Source: an uncultured Parabacteroides sp. (GTDB taxonomy: Bacteria > Bacteroidota > Bacteroidia > Bacteroidales > Tannerellaceae). Taken from it: a DNA stretch of 8,298 bases. Within the stretch, counting starts at the first letter, position 1. Every line of letters begins with the position of its first letter. The stretch is taken from contig URZO01000139.1 in assembly GCA_900552465.1 (NCBI GenBank), positions 1-8,298 of the forward strand. Direction: 5' to 3'. The translations under genes were made by a program, and so were the position numbers. This document shows positions 1-5,877 of this stretch, piece by piece. The notes beneath the pieces were generated by a model. That model searched no databases. It saw nothing but the letters and a program-made list of their open reading frames with translations, and was not told where the DNA came from.

Positions 1-55
1 TTAGGAGTTTACACGCTTTCCAGGCGTGCCTCTTCAACCACTCGAGCATCTCTCC
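1..55 (-). tRNA. tRNA-Ser (anticodon GGA), 3' part cut off by the window edge
   Basis: Read on the minus strand, the 5' end begins GGAGAGA at position 55. It continues with a D arm (CTC stem, loop containing GTGG, GAG stem) and a 5-bp anticodon stem formed by 24-28 and 12-16. The 7-nt anticodon loop CTGGAAA lies at 17-23, with anticodon GGA at 19-21, which decodes UCC/UCU serine codons. The sequence after the anticodon stem is consistent with the start of the long variable arm expected of a class II tRNA-Ser. The variable arm is incomplete, and the T arm and acceptor 3' strand lie outside the window. Confidence 0.93.
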
Positions 56-89
56 AAAACAAGCCTCCGCTGTTTTTCTAAAACGGGTG

Positions 90-118
90 CAAAATACGAA
101 AAAAATTGCATATCCAAA
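90..118 (-). promoter_or_regulatory. Putative promoter of the tRNA-Ser gene
   Basis: On the minus strand a TTTG (115-118) is followed after about 18 nt by TATTTTG (90-96). This resembles the Bacteroidetes -33 TTTG and -7 TAnnTTTG elements, with one base missing from the -7 box. It ends about 34 nt upstream of the tRNA 5' end, a sensible distance for a short leader. It is a pattern match only. The rest of the gap between the tRNA and the hydrolase gene (56-204) shows no gene and no clear terminator. Confidence 0.4.
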
Positions 119-204
119 CGTTTCAGTGCACAAATCTATAGTTTTTGCCTGACATATCCACAATATCTGGCAGATAAATTTAGTATCCGGACGAAAATAT
201 CTCA

Positions 205-990
205 CTATATCGGTTTATTCTCGATTTTAAATAGTTTCAACGCATTTTTTCTTGTCATTTCAACGGTCTCTTCGAGTGTTAATCCATAGGTCTGGGCAAC
301 TCTTTCGGCTGTTTTCCAAATATAGGACGGCTCGTTCCGCTTTCCCCTGTAAGGGACAGGAGCAAGATAGGGAGCGTCTGTTTCCAAGACTATTTTATGG
401 ATGTCTGTTTGCCGGATTATTTCCGATAATCGTGAATTTTTGAAAGTAATAACGCCATTGATTCCGATCTTGAAGTTTGTTAATTTTTTTATTTCTTCCA
501 GTTCGTCCTCATTCCCTGTAAAACTGTGGAATACTCCGGTCATTTTCTCACATCCTACTTTATATAAGGAATCGAAAACTTCCGGGAATGCATCCCGGGT
601 GTGGATGGCTACCGGCAGTCCGAGATCGATACTCCACCGGAGTTGCTCTTCGAACACTTCTTTTTGCTCTTTCAGATAGGTTTTATCCCAATATAAATCG
701 ATACCGATTTCGCCTATTCCGCAGTACGGACGTTTGCCCAGCCAGGATTCTGTCACCTTCAGGTTTTCGGCATAGTGACTGTCCACACTCGTCGGATGCA
801 GGCCCATCATCGGATAGGCAAAATCCGGATAGCGGTCGCTGAGGTCGTGCATCCGTTCGATCGTAGTGGTGTCTACATTCGGAAGGAGCAAGGCGTCGAT
901 GCCGGATTCTTTCGCTACTTCGATCAGTTCGTCCTGCTGCGGGTCGAAATCTTCCAGGTATAAATGGTTATGTGTGTCGATCAGCTTCAT
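205..990 (-). CDS. TatD-family metal-dependent hydrolase (probable 3'-5' DNase)
   Basis: This 261-residue protein has the full TatD signature. It has an N-terminal HxH (H7, H9 in the DTHNH motif), GLHP with H65, the metal-bridging glutamate in GEIGID (E94), AIHTRD with H130, VFHSF with H155, and the ETDAPYLAP motif with D205. These residues form the two-metal site of a TIM-barrel hydrolase. Length is typical (about 260). Family members act as cytoplasmic Mg-dependent 3'-5' exonucleases or related phosphoesterases; the exact substrate cannot be read from sequence. The reading frame is open a further 29 codons upstream. I chose the internal ATG at 990 because the family starts with M-x-[LIF]-x-DTHxH and because the upstream codons overlap the preceding gene. 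That gene, polyprenyl synthase, ends 2 nt before this start, so the two are probably co-transcribed and translationally coupled. Confidence 0.94.
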   Translation of the reverse strand: MKLIDTHNHLYLEDFDPQQDELIEVAKESGIDALLLPNVDTTTIERMHDLSDRYPDFAYPMMGLHPTSVDSHYAENLKVTESWLGKRPYCGIGEIGIDLYWDKTYLKEQKEVFEEQLRWSIDLGLPVAIHTRDAFPEVFDSLYKVGCEKMTGVFHSFTGNEDELEEIKKLTNFKIGINGVITFKNSRLSEIIRQTDIHKIVLETDAPYLAPVPYRGKRNEPSYIWKTAERVAQTYGLTLEETVEMTRKNALKLFKIENKPI

Positions 991-992
991 TC

Positions 993-1967
993 TCAGGATT
1001 GGCGGTTCATTAAACGGGCGCTGACTTCTTTCAGGATCTTTAATCGTTCGGGAGCCACGCTCAACGAGGCTAAGCATTCCATTGCCTGTTCGTAATAGTT
1101 ATGTATTTTGTCTTCGGACAACTCCTTTAAGTGCAGTTGGTCATAAATAGCTGTGACTGCTGCGATCTTTTCTGCCGGATCGAAAGTCTTTTTACCGATC
1201 CAGTTTTCCAATTCGGTTTTTTGCAGGTCTGAGGCACGACGAAGTGCATTGATCAGCATAAATGTCTTTTTGTTGCAAAGAATGTCTCCGCCGATGTTCT
1301 TGCCGAAAGTGGCCGTGTCGCCATATACATCCAGCAGATCGTCTTGCAACTGGAAGGCCAGTCCGATGTTGATGCCGAATTGGTAAAGTGCTTCCGCATC
1401 GGCTTGGGGCGCTTTTCCCACGATCGCTCCCATCTTCAGGGCGCAGGCAAGCAATACAGCCGTTTTCAGCCGGATCATTTCGATGTATTCTTCTTCCGTA
1501 ACGTCTGTTCTCGATTCAAACTCCATGTCATATTGTTGTCCGCCGCAGATTTCAAGCGCCGTAGCAGTGAACAGGTTCAGTATCTCTTTTAATGATTCGG
1601 GGTTCGTTTCGCCGATCAGCTGGTAGGCCGCAATCAGCATGGCATCGCCGGAAAGGATTGCCGTGTTTGCGTTCCATACTTTGTGTACGGTCGGTTTGTT
1701 TCTCCGTTTGTCTGCTTCGTCCATCAGGTCGTCATGCAGAAGCGTGAAATTGTGGAATACTTCGAGTCCCAGAGCGGGCTTGATCGCATCTTCCACCTCT
1801 TCTTGATACAGGTTGCATGCCATCAATACCAGTGCCGGACGGATTCTTTTTCCTCCCAGCGAAAGGATGTATTCGATCGGATCGTATAGACTTTTGGGCG
1901 GATAGGTGAATTGAAGTTGAGCTATTTCCTGCTCTATTTTTTGTAAGACTTCATTAAAAGCGTACAT
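993..1967 (-). CDS. Trans-polyprenyl (E-isoprenyl) diphosphate synthase
   Basis: This 324-residue protein extends allylic diphosphates by adding isopentenyl diphosphate in the cytoplasm. It supplies isoprenoid precursors for quinone tails and other lipids. Visible family motifs in order are GGKRIRP (38-44, IPP binding), the first aspartate-rich motif DDLMD (79-83) followed by RRNKPTVH, GD at 107-108, KTA (168-170), the second aspartate-rich motif DDLLD (209-213), and GGDILCNKKTF (226-236). Length is normal. A phenylalanine (F74) sits five residues before the first aspartate motif. In studied enzymes a bulky residue there limits chain length, so a C15-C20 product is more likely than a long quinone tail. 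This is an inference; family annotation often remains at 'polyprenyl synthetase'. No convincing promoter box is visible in the 65-nt gap upstream, so expression may depend partly on read-through from tonB. Confidence 0.93.
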   Translation of the reverse strand: MYAFNEVLQKIEQEIAQLQFTYPPKSLYDPIEYILSLGGKRIRPALVLMACNLYQEEVEDAIKPALGLEVFHNFTLLHDDLMDEADKRRNKPTVHKVWNANTAILSGDAMLIAAYQLIGETNPESLKEILNLFTATALEICGGQQYDMEFESRTDVTEEEYIEMIRLKTAVLLACALKMGAIVGKAPQADAEALYQFGINIGLAFQLQDDLLDVYGDTATFGKNIGGDILCNKKTFMLINALRRASDLQKTELENWIGKKTFDPAEKIAAVTAIYDQLHLKELSEDKIHNYYEQAMECLASLSVAPERLKILKEVSARLMNRQS

Positions 1968-1980
1968 ATAATCATTTGTT

Positions 1981-2015
1981 TAAATAAAAAAGGCTGCAAT
2001 TGAAAGCAGCCTTTT
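1981..2015 (-). terminator. Intrinsic terminator of tonB
   Basis: A perfect 10-bp stem pairs 1988-1997 (AAAAGGCTGC) with 2006-2015 (GCAGCCTTTT) around an 8-nt loop. On the minus strand the hairpin runs straight into a T-rich tract (TTTTTATTTA, 1981-1990). It lies 18 nt after the tonB stop codon. The A/U part of the stem makes it partly bidirectional, but only minus-strand transcription arrives here. Confidence 0.9.
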
Positions 2016-2032
2016 ATACTATTTACATGTTA

Positions 2033-2722
2033 TTATTGCAGTCTGAATGTAACAGGCACTGTATATTTAACACGTACAGGTTTACCTCTCTGCTTACCCG
2101 GTGACCACTTCGGCATGCTGTTGATCACACGGAGAGCTTCTTTATCCAGTGACGGGTCAACACCACGGATAACTTCTGCGTCTACGATAGAACCGTCCTT
2201 GTTAACCACGAACGAGCAGGATACACGACCCTGAATACCGTTTTCCTGTGCAATAACCGGATATTTGATTGATTTTGACAGGAACTGTAACAAAGCCATC
2301 TGGCCGCCCGGGAATTCAGGCATTGTTTCTACAACCGTAAAAATCTGCTGTGAAGATTCTTCTTCTTCTTCGACTACTGCGGGAGGAGTATAAGCTTCAA
2401 CCTGTGCTGAAGAGGCGTCGTCTTCTGAAGAAACGATTTCGACATCATCCAGTTTGACGTCATCTTCTACAACGGTTAATACTTCTGCCACAGCAGGTGC
2501 AGGGGGTGGCGGTGGAGGGGGAGGAGTGTCCTCCGGTCTCGTAATTTCTACTTCTTCTTCCGCGATAATATCAGCAACGCCCTGTCCTTGGACGATTGTG
2601 ACCTCACGGTCGCTCCATTCGAAGCCTACGAACAGTACTGCAAGTCCGACAATCATGCCCATCAGGACACCTAATGTCTTACCTCTTTCCAGGTCCGCTT
2701 TTGGTGATTTCTTAACTTCCAT
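2033..2722 (-). CDS. tonB: TonB energy-transducer protein
   Basis: This 229-residue protein is built like a TonB. It has a short basic cytoplasmic N-terminus (residues 1-15), a single membrane segment (about 17-34) and an acidic, proline-rich periplasmic spacer with eight consecutive prolines (67-74). The C-terminal TonB domain runs from about 134 to 229. That domain opens with MPEFPGG and contains IKYP, QGRV, the VVNKDGSI strand and a final TVPVTFRL strand, the usual Bacteroidetes form. TonB passes proton-motive energy from ExbB/ExbD in the inner membrane to TonB-dependent outer-membrane transporters such as SusC-type proteins. No exbB or exbD lies in the window, so the partners must be encoded elsewhere. 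Bacteroidales usually carry several TonB paralogues, so which receptors this one serves is unknown. It appears monocistronic: a promoter box lies upstream and a strong terminator downstream. Confidence 0.93.
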   Translation of the reverse strand: MEVKKSPKADLERGKTLGVLMGMIVGLAVLFVGFEWSDREVTIVQGQGVADIIAEEEVEITRPEDTPPPPPPPPAPAVAEVLTVVEDDVKLDDVEIVSSEDDASSAQVEAYTPPAVVEEEEESSQQIFTVVETMPEFPGGQMALLQFLSKSIKYPVIAQENGIQGRVSCSFVVNKDGSIVDAEVIRGVDPSLDKEALRVINSMPKWSPGKQRGKPVRVKYTVPVTFRLQ

Positions 2723-2759
2723 ATCTCTTAATGTTTAAAGATGTGTTTTTCTTCTGCGA

Positions 2760-2767
2760 CAAATATA
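2760..2767 (-). promoter_or_regulatory. Putative -7 promoter box for tonB
   Basis: The minus strand reads TATATTTG, an exact match to the Bacteroidetes -7 consensus TAnnTTTG, ending 37 nt upstream of the tonB ATG. No TTTG is present at the expected -33 distance. The nearest one, at 2779-2782, is only 11 nt away, so the -33 element is weak or absent. Confidence 0.55.
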
Positions 2768-2915
2768 CGGATTATTTTCAAAATCCGAACGATTCGTACT
2801 AAATACTGATGCATTTTTACTTTTTTTTTGACTGGGAATAAAAATAATAGCTCCCGTATACCTTTTTCCGCTTTTTCACGTTTCTGTAATTGGGATGTTA
2901 TATGCCCGCATTTAT

Positions 2916-2923
2916 TATCTTTG
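2916..2923 (+). promoter_or_regulatory. Putative -7 promoter box for porQ
   Basis: TATCTTTG matches the Bacteroidetes -7 consensus TAnnTTTG and ends 21 nt before the porQ ATG, which implies a very short leader. A weak -33 candidate, ATTG at 2889-2892, lies 23 nt upstream, slightly farther than usual. The box argues against the longer reading frame that begins at 2828, because that frame would start upstream of the transcription start. Confidence 0.55.
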
Positions 2924-2944
2924 TACGCATTTTACCAGATAAAT

Positions 2945-3937
2945 ATGAGACATTTTCTATTTATACTCTTCTTTTCCTTTCTGTTACAGGCCGCCGTTGC
3001 CCAGACCGGCGATGCCGGATACACGTTCCTGCGTTATCCGTCTTCGGCAAGGGCGAACGCGATGGGTGGCAATACGATGTCGCTGATCGAGCGGGACCCT
3101 TCGCTGATCTTTCATAACCCGGCCTTGCTGGGCGCAGAGATGGACAAGATGGTTAATTTGAACTACCTGAATTATATATCGGATATCAATGTCGGCAGCG
3201 CTCTTTTCACCCGTGCGTTGAAGGAAAAAGCAGCCTGGGGCGTGGGAGCTTCGTTCTTCAGTCAGGGAAATATCCGGGGCATGTCGGTGGAAGGACTTCC
3301 GACGGGCGATTTTACGGCAAAGGATATCAGCGTGAACGGTTTCTTCTCATACGACCTTTCCGAACGCTGGCGCGGCGGGGTCGCACTCAAGTTTCTCTAT
3401 TCCGGCATAGGAGATTACACCTCGATGGGACTGGCTGTCGATGCCGGGTTGAGCTATTATAATTCGGAAAAGGAGTTCTCTTTCGGCTTTGCTTTCAAGA
3501 ATATCGGGGCACAACTGAAGGCATACGAGGACGAAAGGCAGAAGATGCCCTGGGATATCCAGATGGGAATCACAAAGCGGATGGCACACGCTCCGATCCG
3601 CCTGTCGCTGACTGCCCAATACCTGACTAAGTGGAAGCTCGATTATGTGGACGACAGCGACAATACATATAAGGAAGACAATTTCTTCAAGTCTTTCATC
3701 AAACACATGGTGATCGGCGTCGACTATGTCCCTTCCGAAAACTTCTGGCTCGGCATCGGATATAATCCTAAGACGGCTCTGGACATGAAGCTGCAAGGCG
3801 GGAATGCCCTTGCCGGTTTCTCAGGTGGCGCCGGTGTGAAGATCAAGATGTTCGACGTGGGCGTTTCGGTTGCCAAATATCATCCGTCGGCTCTTTCCAT
3901 GATGCTGAGTATCTCTACTACGATCAGCGATTTCTAA
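2945..3937 (+). CDS. porQ: Type IX secretion system outer-membrane protein PorQ
   Basis: The product is 330 residues with a clear Sec signal peptide: MRH, a hydrophobic stretch (4-15), then AVA before Q20 as the likely cleavage site. The mature start has the PorQ/PorV-like pattern TFLRYPSSARANAMGG (27-42), followed by DPSLIFHNPALLG (51-63). The rest is alternating, aromatic-rich strands typical of an outer-membrane beta-barrel, ending in phenylalanine (F330). In Porphyromonas, PorQ binds PorZ at the cell surface and takes part in attaching secreted cargo to lipopolysaccharide. The frame is open 39 codons further upstream, but the ATG at 2945 gives the signal peptide directly and lies just after a promoter box. 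I recall the neighbours cmk and ispH following porQ in P. gingivalis too. No obvious intrinsic terminator follows the stop codon; the palindromic element at 3971-4138 is the only strong structure there. No other T9SS genes are visible here. Confidence 0.88.
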   Translation: MRHFLFILFFSFLLQAAVAQTGDAGYTFLRYPSSARANAMGGNTMSLIERDPSLIFHNPALLGAEMDKMVNLNYLNYISDINVGSALFTRALKEKAAWGVGASFFSQGNIRGMSVEGLPTGDFTAKDISVNGFFSYDLSERWRGGVALKFLYSGIGDYTSMGLAVDAGLSYYNSEKEFSFGFAFKNIGAQLKAYEDERQKMPWDIQMGITKRMAHAPIRLSLTAQYLTKWKLDYVDDSDNTYKEDNFFKSFIKHMVIGVDYVPSENFWLGIGYNPKTALDMKLQGGNALAGFSGGAGVKIKMFDVGVSVAKYHPSALSMMLSISTTISDF

Positions 3938-3970
3938 GGAGTGACCTTTTTATCCGTATACCTTAATCTT

Positions 3971-4138
3971 TTCATCCTATACTATTAGCGCTTTACTAAC
4001 TATTCGTAACTTGTCCGCCGCCCGGTGAACGATCGTCCGCTGGGCGGTGAACGACCGTCCGGCGGCAAGCGAACGATCGTTCGCCACCAAGCGGACAACT
4101 AATGGAATACGATTAAAATGCTAATGGAACAAGATGAA
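3971..4138. repeat. Imperfect palindrome of about 168 bp between porQ and cmk
   Basis: The sequence is an imperfect inverted repeat centred between 4054 and 4055. By my hand alignment about 55 of 84 mirrored positions pair without gaps, and more do if 1-nt shifts are allowed. The best arms are 3971-3988 with 4121-4138 (14 of 18), TTGTCCGC at 4011-4018 with GCGGACAA at 4091-4098 (8 of 8), and 4024-4041 with 4068-4085 (most positions). The AT-rich outer arms enclose a GC-rich core made of 22-bp units, given as a separate entry. It contains no plausible gene and fills most of the 276-bp gap between porQ and cmk. It could be a miniature palindromic mobile element, a REP-like repeat or a transcript-folding element. 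I cannot tell which, and I do not recognise a named family. Confidence 0.75.
4013..4100. repeat. Four degenerate tandem 22-bp units with internal palindromes
   Basis: The units are 4013-4034, 4035-4056, 4057-4078 and 4079-4100, each exactly 22 bp. The first three start GTCCG and end GAACGAYC; the fourth starts GTTCGCC and is the most diverged, ending GCGGACAACT. Each junction recreates a dyad close to GAACGATCGTTC, at 4027-4038, 4049-4060 and 4071-4082. The last is embedded in a perfect 16-bp palindrome, GCGAACGATCGTTCGC (4069-4084). The period is close to two helical turns, so the dyads would lie on nearly the same face of the DNA. The core is visibly richer in G+C than its flanks. Confidence 0.82.
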
Positions 4139-4175
4139 TCGGACAAATTATAGGGATGAGAGCCGCAAACTGTTG

Positions 4176-4183
4176 TATATTTG
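4176..4183 (+). promoter_or_regulatory. Putative -7 promoter box for cmk-ispH
   Basis: TATATTTG matches the Bacteroidetes -7 consensus exactly and ends 30 nt before the cmk ATG. No clear TTTG is found at the -33 distance. The box overlaps the TTG at 4181, which could otherwise be read as an alternative cmk start, and so favours the ATG at 4214. It lies outside the palindromic element, 37 nt downstream of its right arm. Confidence 0.55.
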
Positions 4184-4213
4184 CATCCTCTTACATTAAT
4201 ATATTACAGAACG

Positions 4214-4906
4214 ATGAAAAAGATAATTATAGCGATAGACGGTGTCTCTTCTACCGGGAAGAGCACGATGGCGAAAGACCTGGCGAAGGAGCTGGGTTAT
4301 ACCTATATCGACACCGGGGCGATGTATCGCGCCGTGACGTTGTACAGCCTGCAACATGGGTTCTTTACGGACGGCGGGATCGACGAGCCGAAGTTGCAGG
4401 CCGCGATGAACGACATCGATATTTCCTTCCGGCTGAACCCGGAAACGGGACGGCCCGACACGTATCTGAACGGTGTAAAGGTGGAAAAGGAGATTCGGGG
4501 AATGGAAGTAGCCAACCGGGTAAGTCCGATCGCTGCGTTGGGTTTTGTGCGCCGTGCGATGGTTGCCAAGCAACAGGAGATGGGCCGTGCGAAAGGAATC
4601 GTGATGGACGGACGGGATATCGGAACGGTTGTTTTCCCGGATGCGGAACTGAAGATATATGTGACAGCCAGCCCCGAAGTGCGTGCCCAGCGCCGTTTGG
4701 ACGAACTGAAGGCCAAAGGCGAGGCGGCTTCTTTCGAGGAAGTGCTTGAAAACGTAAAGACACGTGACCATATCGATATGACCCGCGCCGAAAGTCCGCT
4801 CCGCAAAGCCGACGACGCGCTGGAGTTGGATAACTCGCAGATGACGATTGCCGAGCAGAAAGCCTGGCTGTTGGAACAGTATAAGAAGGTCGTAACGGCG
4901 GATTGA
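4214..4906 (+). CDS. cmk: Cytidylate kinase ((d)CMP kinase)
   Basis: This 230-residue cytoplasmic enzyme transfers phosphate from ATP to CMP or dCMP, making CDP/dCDP for nucleic acid and lipid synthesis. The P-loop is GVSSTGKST (10-18). It is followed by DTGAMYRA (33-40), a nucleotide-binding hallmark of Cmk, an inserted NMP-binding region (about 60-100), NRVSPIAA (101-108), and DGRDIGTVVFP (132-142). The lid and C-terminal signature has TRD (183-185), R191, SPL (194-196) and D200. Length is normal for the long bacterial form, which carries the extra CMP-binding insert. The ATG at 4214 gives MKKIIIAIDG, the standard family start; the frame runs 11 codons farther upstream only with a TTG that lies inside the promoter box. 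The stop codon is 2 nt before the ispH start, so the two genes form one transcript. Confidence 0.96.
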   Translation: MKKIIIAIDGVSSTGKSTMAKDLAKELGYTYIDTGAMYRAVTLYSLQHGFFTDGGIDEPKLQAAMNDIDISFRLNPETGRPDTYLNGVKVEKEIRGMEVANRVSPIAALGFVRRAMVAKQQEMGRAKGIVMDGRDIGTVVFPDAELKIYVTASPEVRAQRRLDELKAKGEAASFEEVLENVKTRDHIDMTRAESPLRKADDALELDNSQMTIAEQKAWLLEQYKKVVTAD

Positions 4907-4908
4907 TT

Positions 4909-5781
4909 ATGATAGAAGTCGAGATAGATAACGGTTCCGGCTTTTGCTTCGGTGTGGTGACGGCTATCGAAAGTGCCGAACGCGAACTGAAGAATACGAA
5001 TACTTTGTATTGCCTCGGGGACATCGTGCACAACAGCCTGGAAGTGGAACGGCTCGAGGCTTCGGGCCTGCGGACGATCGGGCACGGCGAGTTCAGCCGC
5101 CTCGAAGGGGAAAAGGTGCTGCTCCGTGCACATGGCGAACCGCCTTCGACATACGAGATCGCCCGGCGGAACAACATCACGATTGTGGATGCGACCTGTC
5201 CCGTTGTGCTCCGCCTGCAACGCAAGATCCATAAATGCTACGAAGCGACACGCGACAGCCATACGCAGGTTGTGATCTATGGAAAGAAAGGGCATGCCGA
5301 GGTGAACGGGCTGGTCGGGCAGACGGAAGGAACGGCTATCGTCATCGAGAAGGTGCAGGACCTGGACCGGCTGGATTTTAACCGGAATATCTGCCTCTTC
5401 TCCCAGACGACCAAGTCGCTCGACGGTTTCCGCGAAGTGGTGACGGCCATCCAACAACGCATGGCAGACGGCGTGCAGTTCGAATATTTCGATACGATCT
5501 GCCGGCAGGTGGCCAACCGGTTGCCGAACATCAAAGTCTTTGCGTCCCGGCATGACTGGGTTTATTTCGTTGCCGGAAAGAAAAGCTCCAACGGGAAGAT
5601 GTTGTTGGAAGAATGTCGGAAGGCTAATCCGAATACGGTCTTTATCTCGGAGGCAAAAGAGATTACCGAGCCGTTGCCGGAAGGCGTGCGGAGTGTCGGC
5701 GTGTGCGGGGCCACATCTACACCGAAGTGGTTGATGGAGGAAGTGGCGGTCCGCATCCGGGAACTGAACTCCGGGCGTTGA
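4909..5781 (+). CDS. ispH: 4-hydroxy-3-methylbut-2-enyl diphosphate reductase IspH
   Basis: IspH catalyses the last step of the MEP pathway, reducing HMBPP to IPP and DMAPP with a [4Fe-4S] cluster in the cytoplasm. All expected ligands are present in the 290-residue protein. The cluster cysteines are C13 (GFCFGV), C97 (DATCPVV) and C198 (DTICRQVANR). Substrate-binding residues are H41 (VHN), H75 (AHGEPP), H129 and E131 (GHAEVNG), T167/T168 (SQTT), the SSN triplet at 226-228, and S270 (ATSTPKW). Their spacing follows the E. coli enzyme closely, and there is no C-terminal fusion such as the S1 domains seen in some lineages. An upstream in-frame TTG overlaps the cmk stop, but the ATG at 4909 fits the family start. 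The gene follows cmk by 2 nt. Its product feeds prenyl synthases such as the one encoded at 993-1967, although the two genes are not co-transcribed. Confidence 0.97.
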   Translation: MIEVEIDNGSGFCFGVVTAIESAERELKNTNTLYCLGDIVHNSLEVERLEASGLRTIGHGEFSRLEGEKVLLRAHGEPPSTYEIARRNNITIVDATCPVVLRLQRKIHKCYEATRDSHTQVVIYGKKGHAEVNGLVGQTEGTAIVIEKVQDLDRLDFNRNICLFSQTTKSLDGFREVVTAIQQRMADGVQFEYFDTICRQVANRLPNIKVFASRHDWVYFVAGKKSSNGKMLLEECRKANPNTVFISEAKEITEPLPEGVRSVGVCGATSTPKWLMEEVAVRIRELNSGR

Positions 5782-5842
5782 CTTTTCGGATTAAGATTGC
5801 ATGAAGTTTTGGAAAAAAGACAGCATTTTGGCAAATAATTAT

Positions 5843-5850
5843 TACTTTTG
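5843..5850 (+). promoter_or_regulatory. Putative -7 promoter box for pfkA
   Basis: TACTTTTG matches TAnnTTTG and ends 27 nt upstream of the pfkA ATG. TTTG sequences occur at 5827-5830 and 5808-5811 but at 12 and 31 nt from the box, neither at the usual spacing. The leader from here to the ATG is A-rich, as is common in Bacteroidetes, without a Shine-Dalgarno sequence. The box suggests that pfkA can be transcribed separately from cmk-ispH, 96 nt upstream. Confidence 0.55.
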
Positions 5851-5877
5851 CCGCGAACAATTAAAATATAAGACGCT

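Noticed and set aside
164..176. TATCTGGCAGATA inverted repeat downstream of tatD as a terminator.
   Set aside because: The arms are separated by one base, leaving a short weak hairpin, and no T-run follows on the minus strand.
991..1077. A longer TatD start 29 codons upstream.
   Set aside because: It lies entirely within the 3' end of the prenyl synthase gene, and the family begins right at the DTHNH motif, matching the ATG at 990.
2828..2944. A longer porQ start 39 codons upstream of the chosen ATG.
   Set aside because: It would put the signal peptide inside the protein and start upstream of the promoter box at 2916-2923. The extension has no recognisable content.
3936..3988. A small gene after porQ, suggested by AAGGAG just past the stop codon with a GTG.
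   Set aside because: The GTG overlaps the AAGGAG, leaving no spacing, and the frame runs into a stop after about 15 codons. Bacteroidetes rarely depend on such sites.
4011..4100. CRISPR array in the porQ-cmk gap.
   Set aside because: The 22-bp units are directly adjacent with no unique spacers and are degenerate, and no cas genes are present.
4303..5553. A 416-codon open frame on the minus strand across cmk and ispH, with other long antisense frames nearby (for example 4365-5225 and 5905-6645).
   Set aside because: These overlap genes with complete, unambiguous family motifs. Their translations show no domain I recognise and are of odd composition (rich in Arg, Ser, His and Pro). They are typical antisense shadows of GC-rich codon positions.
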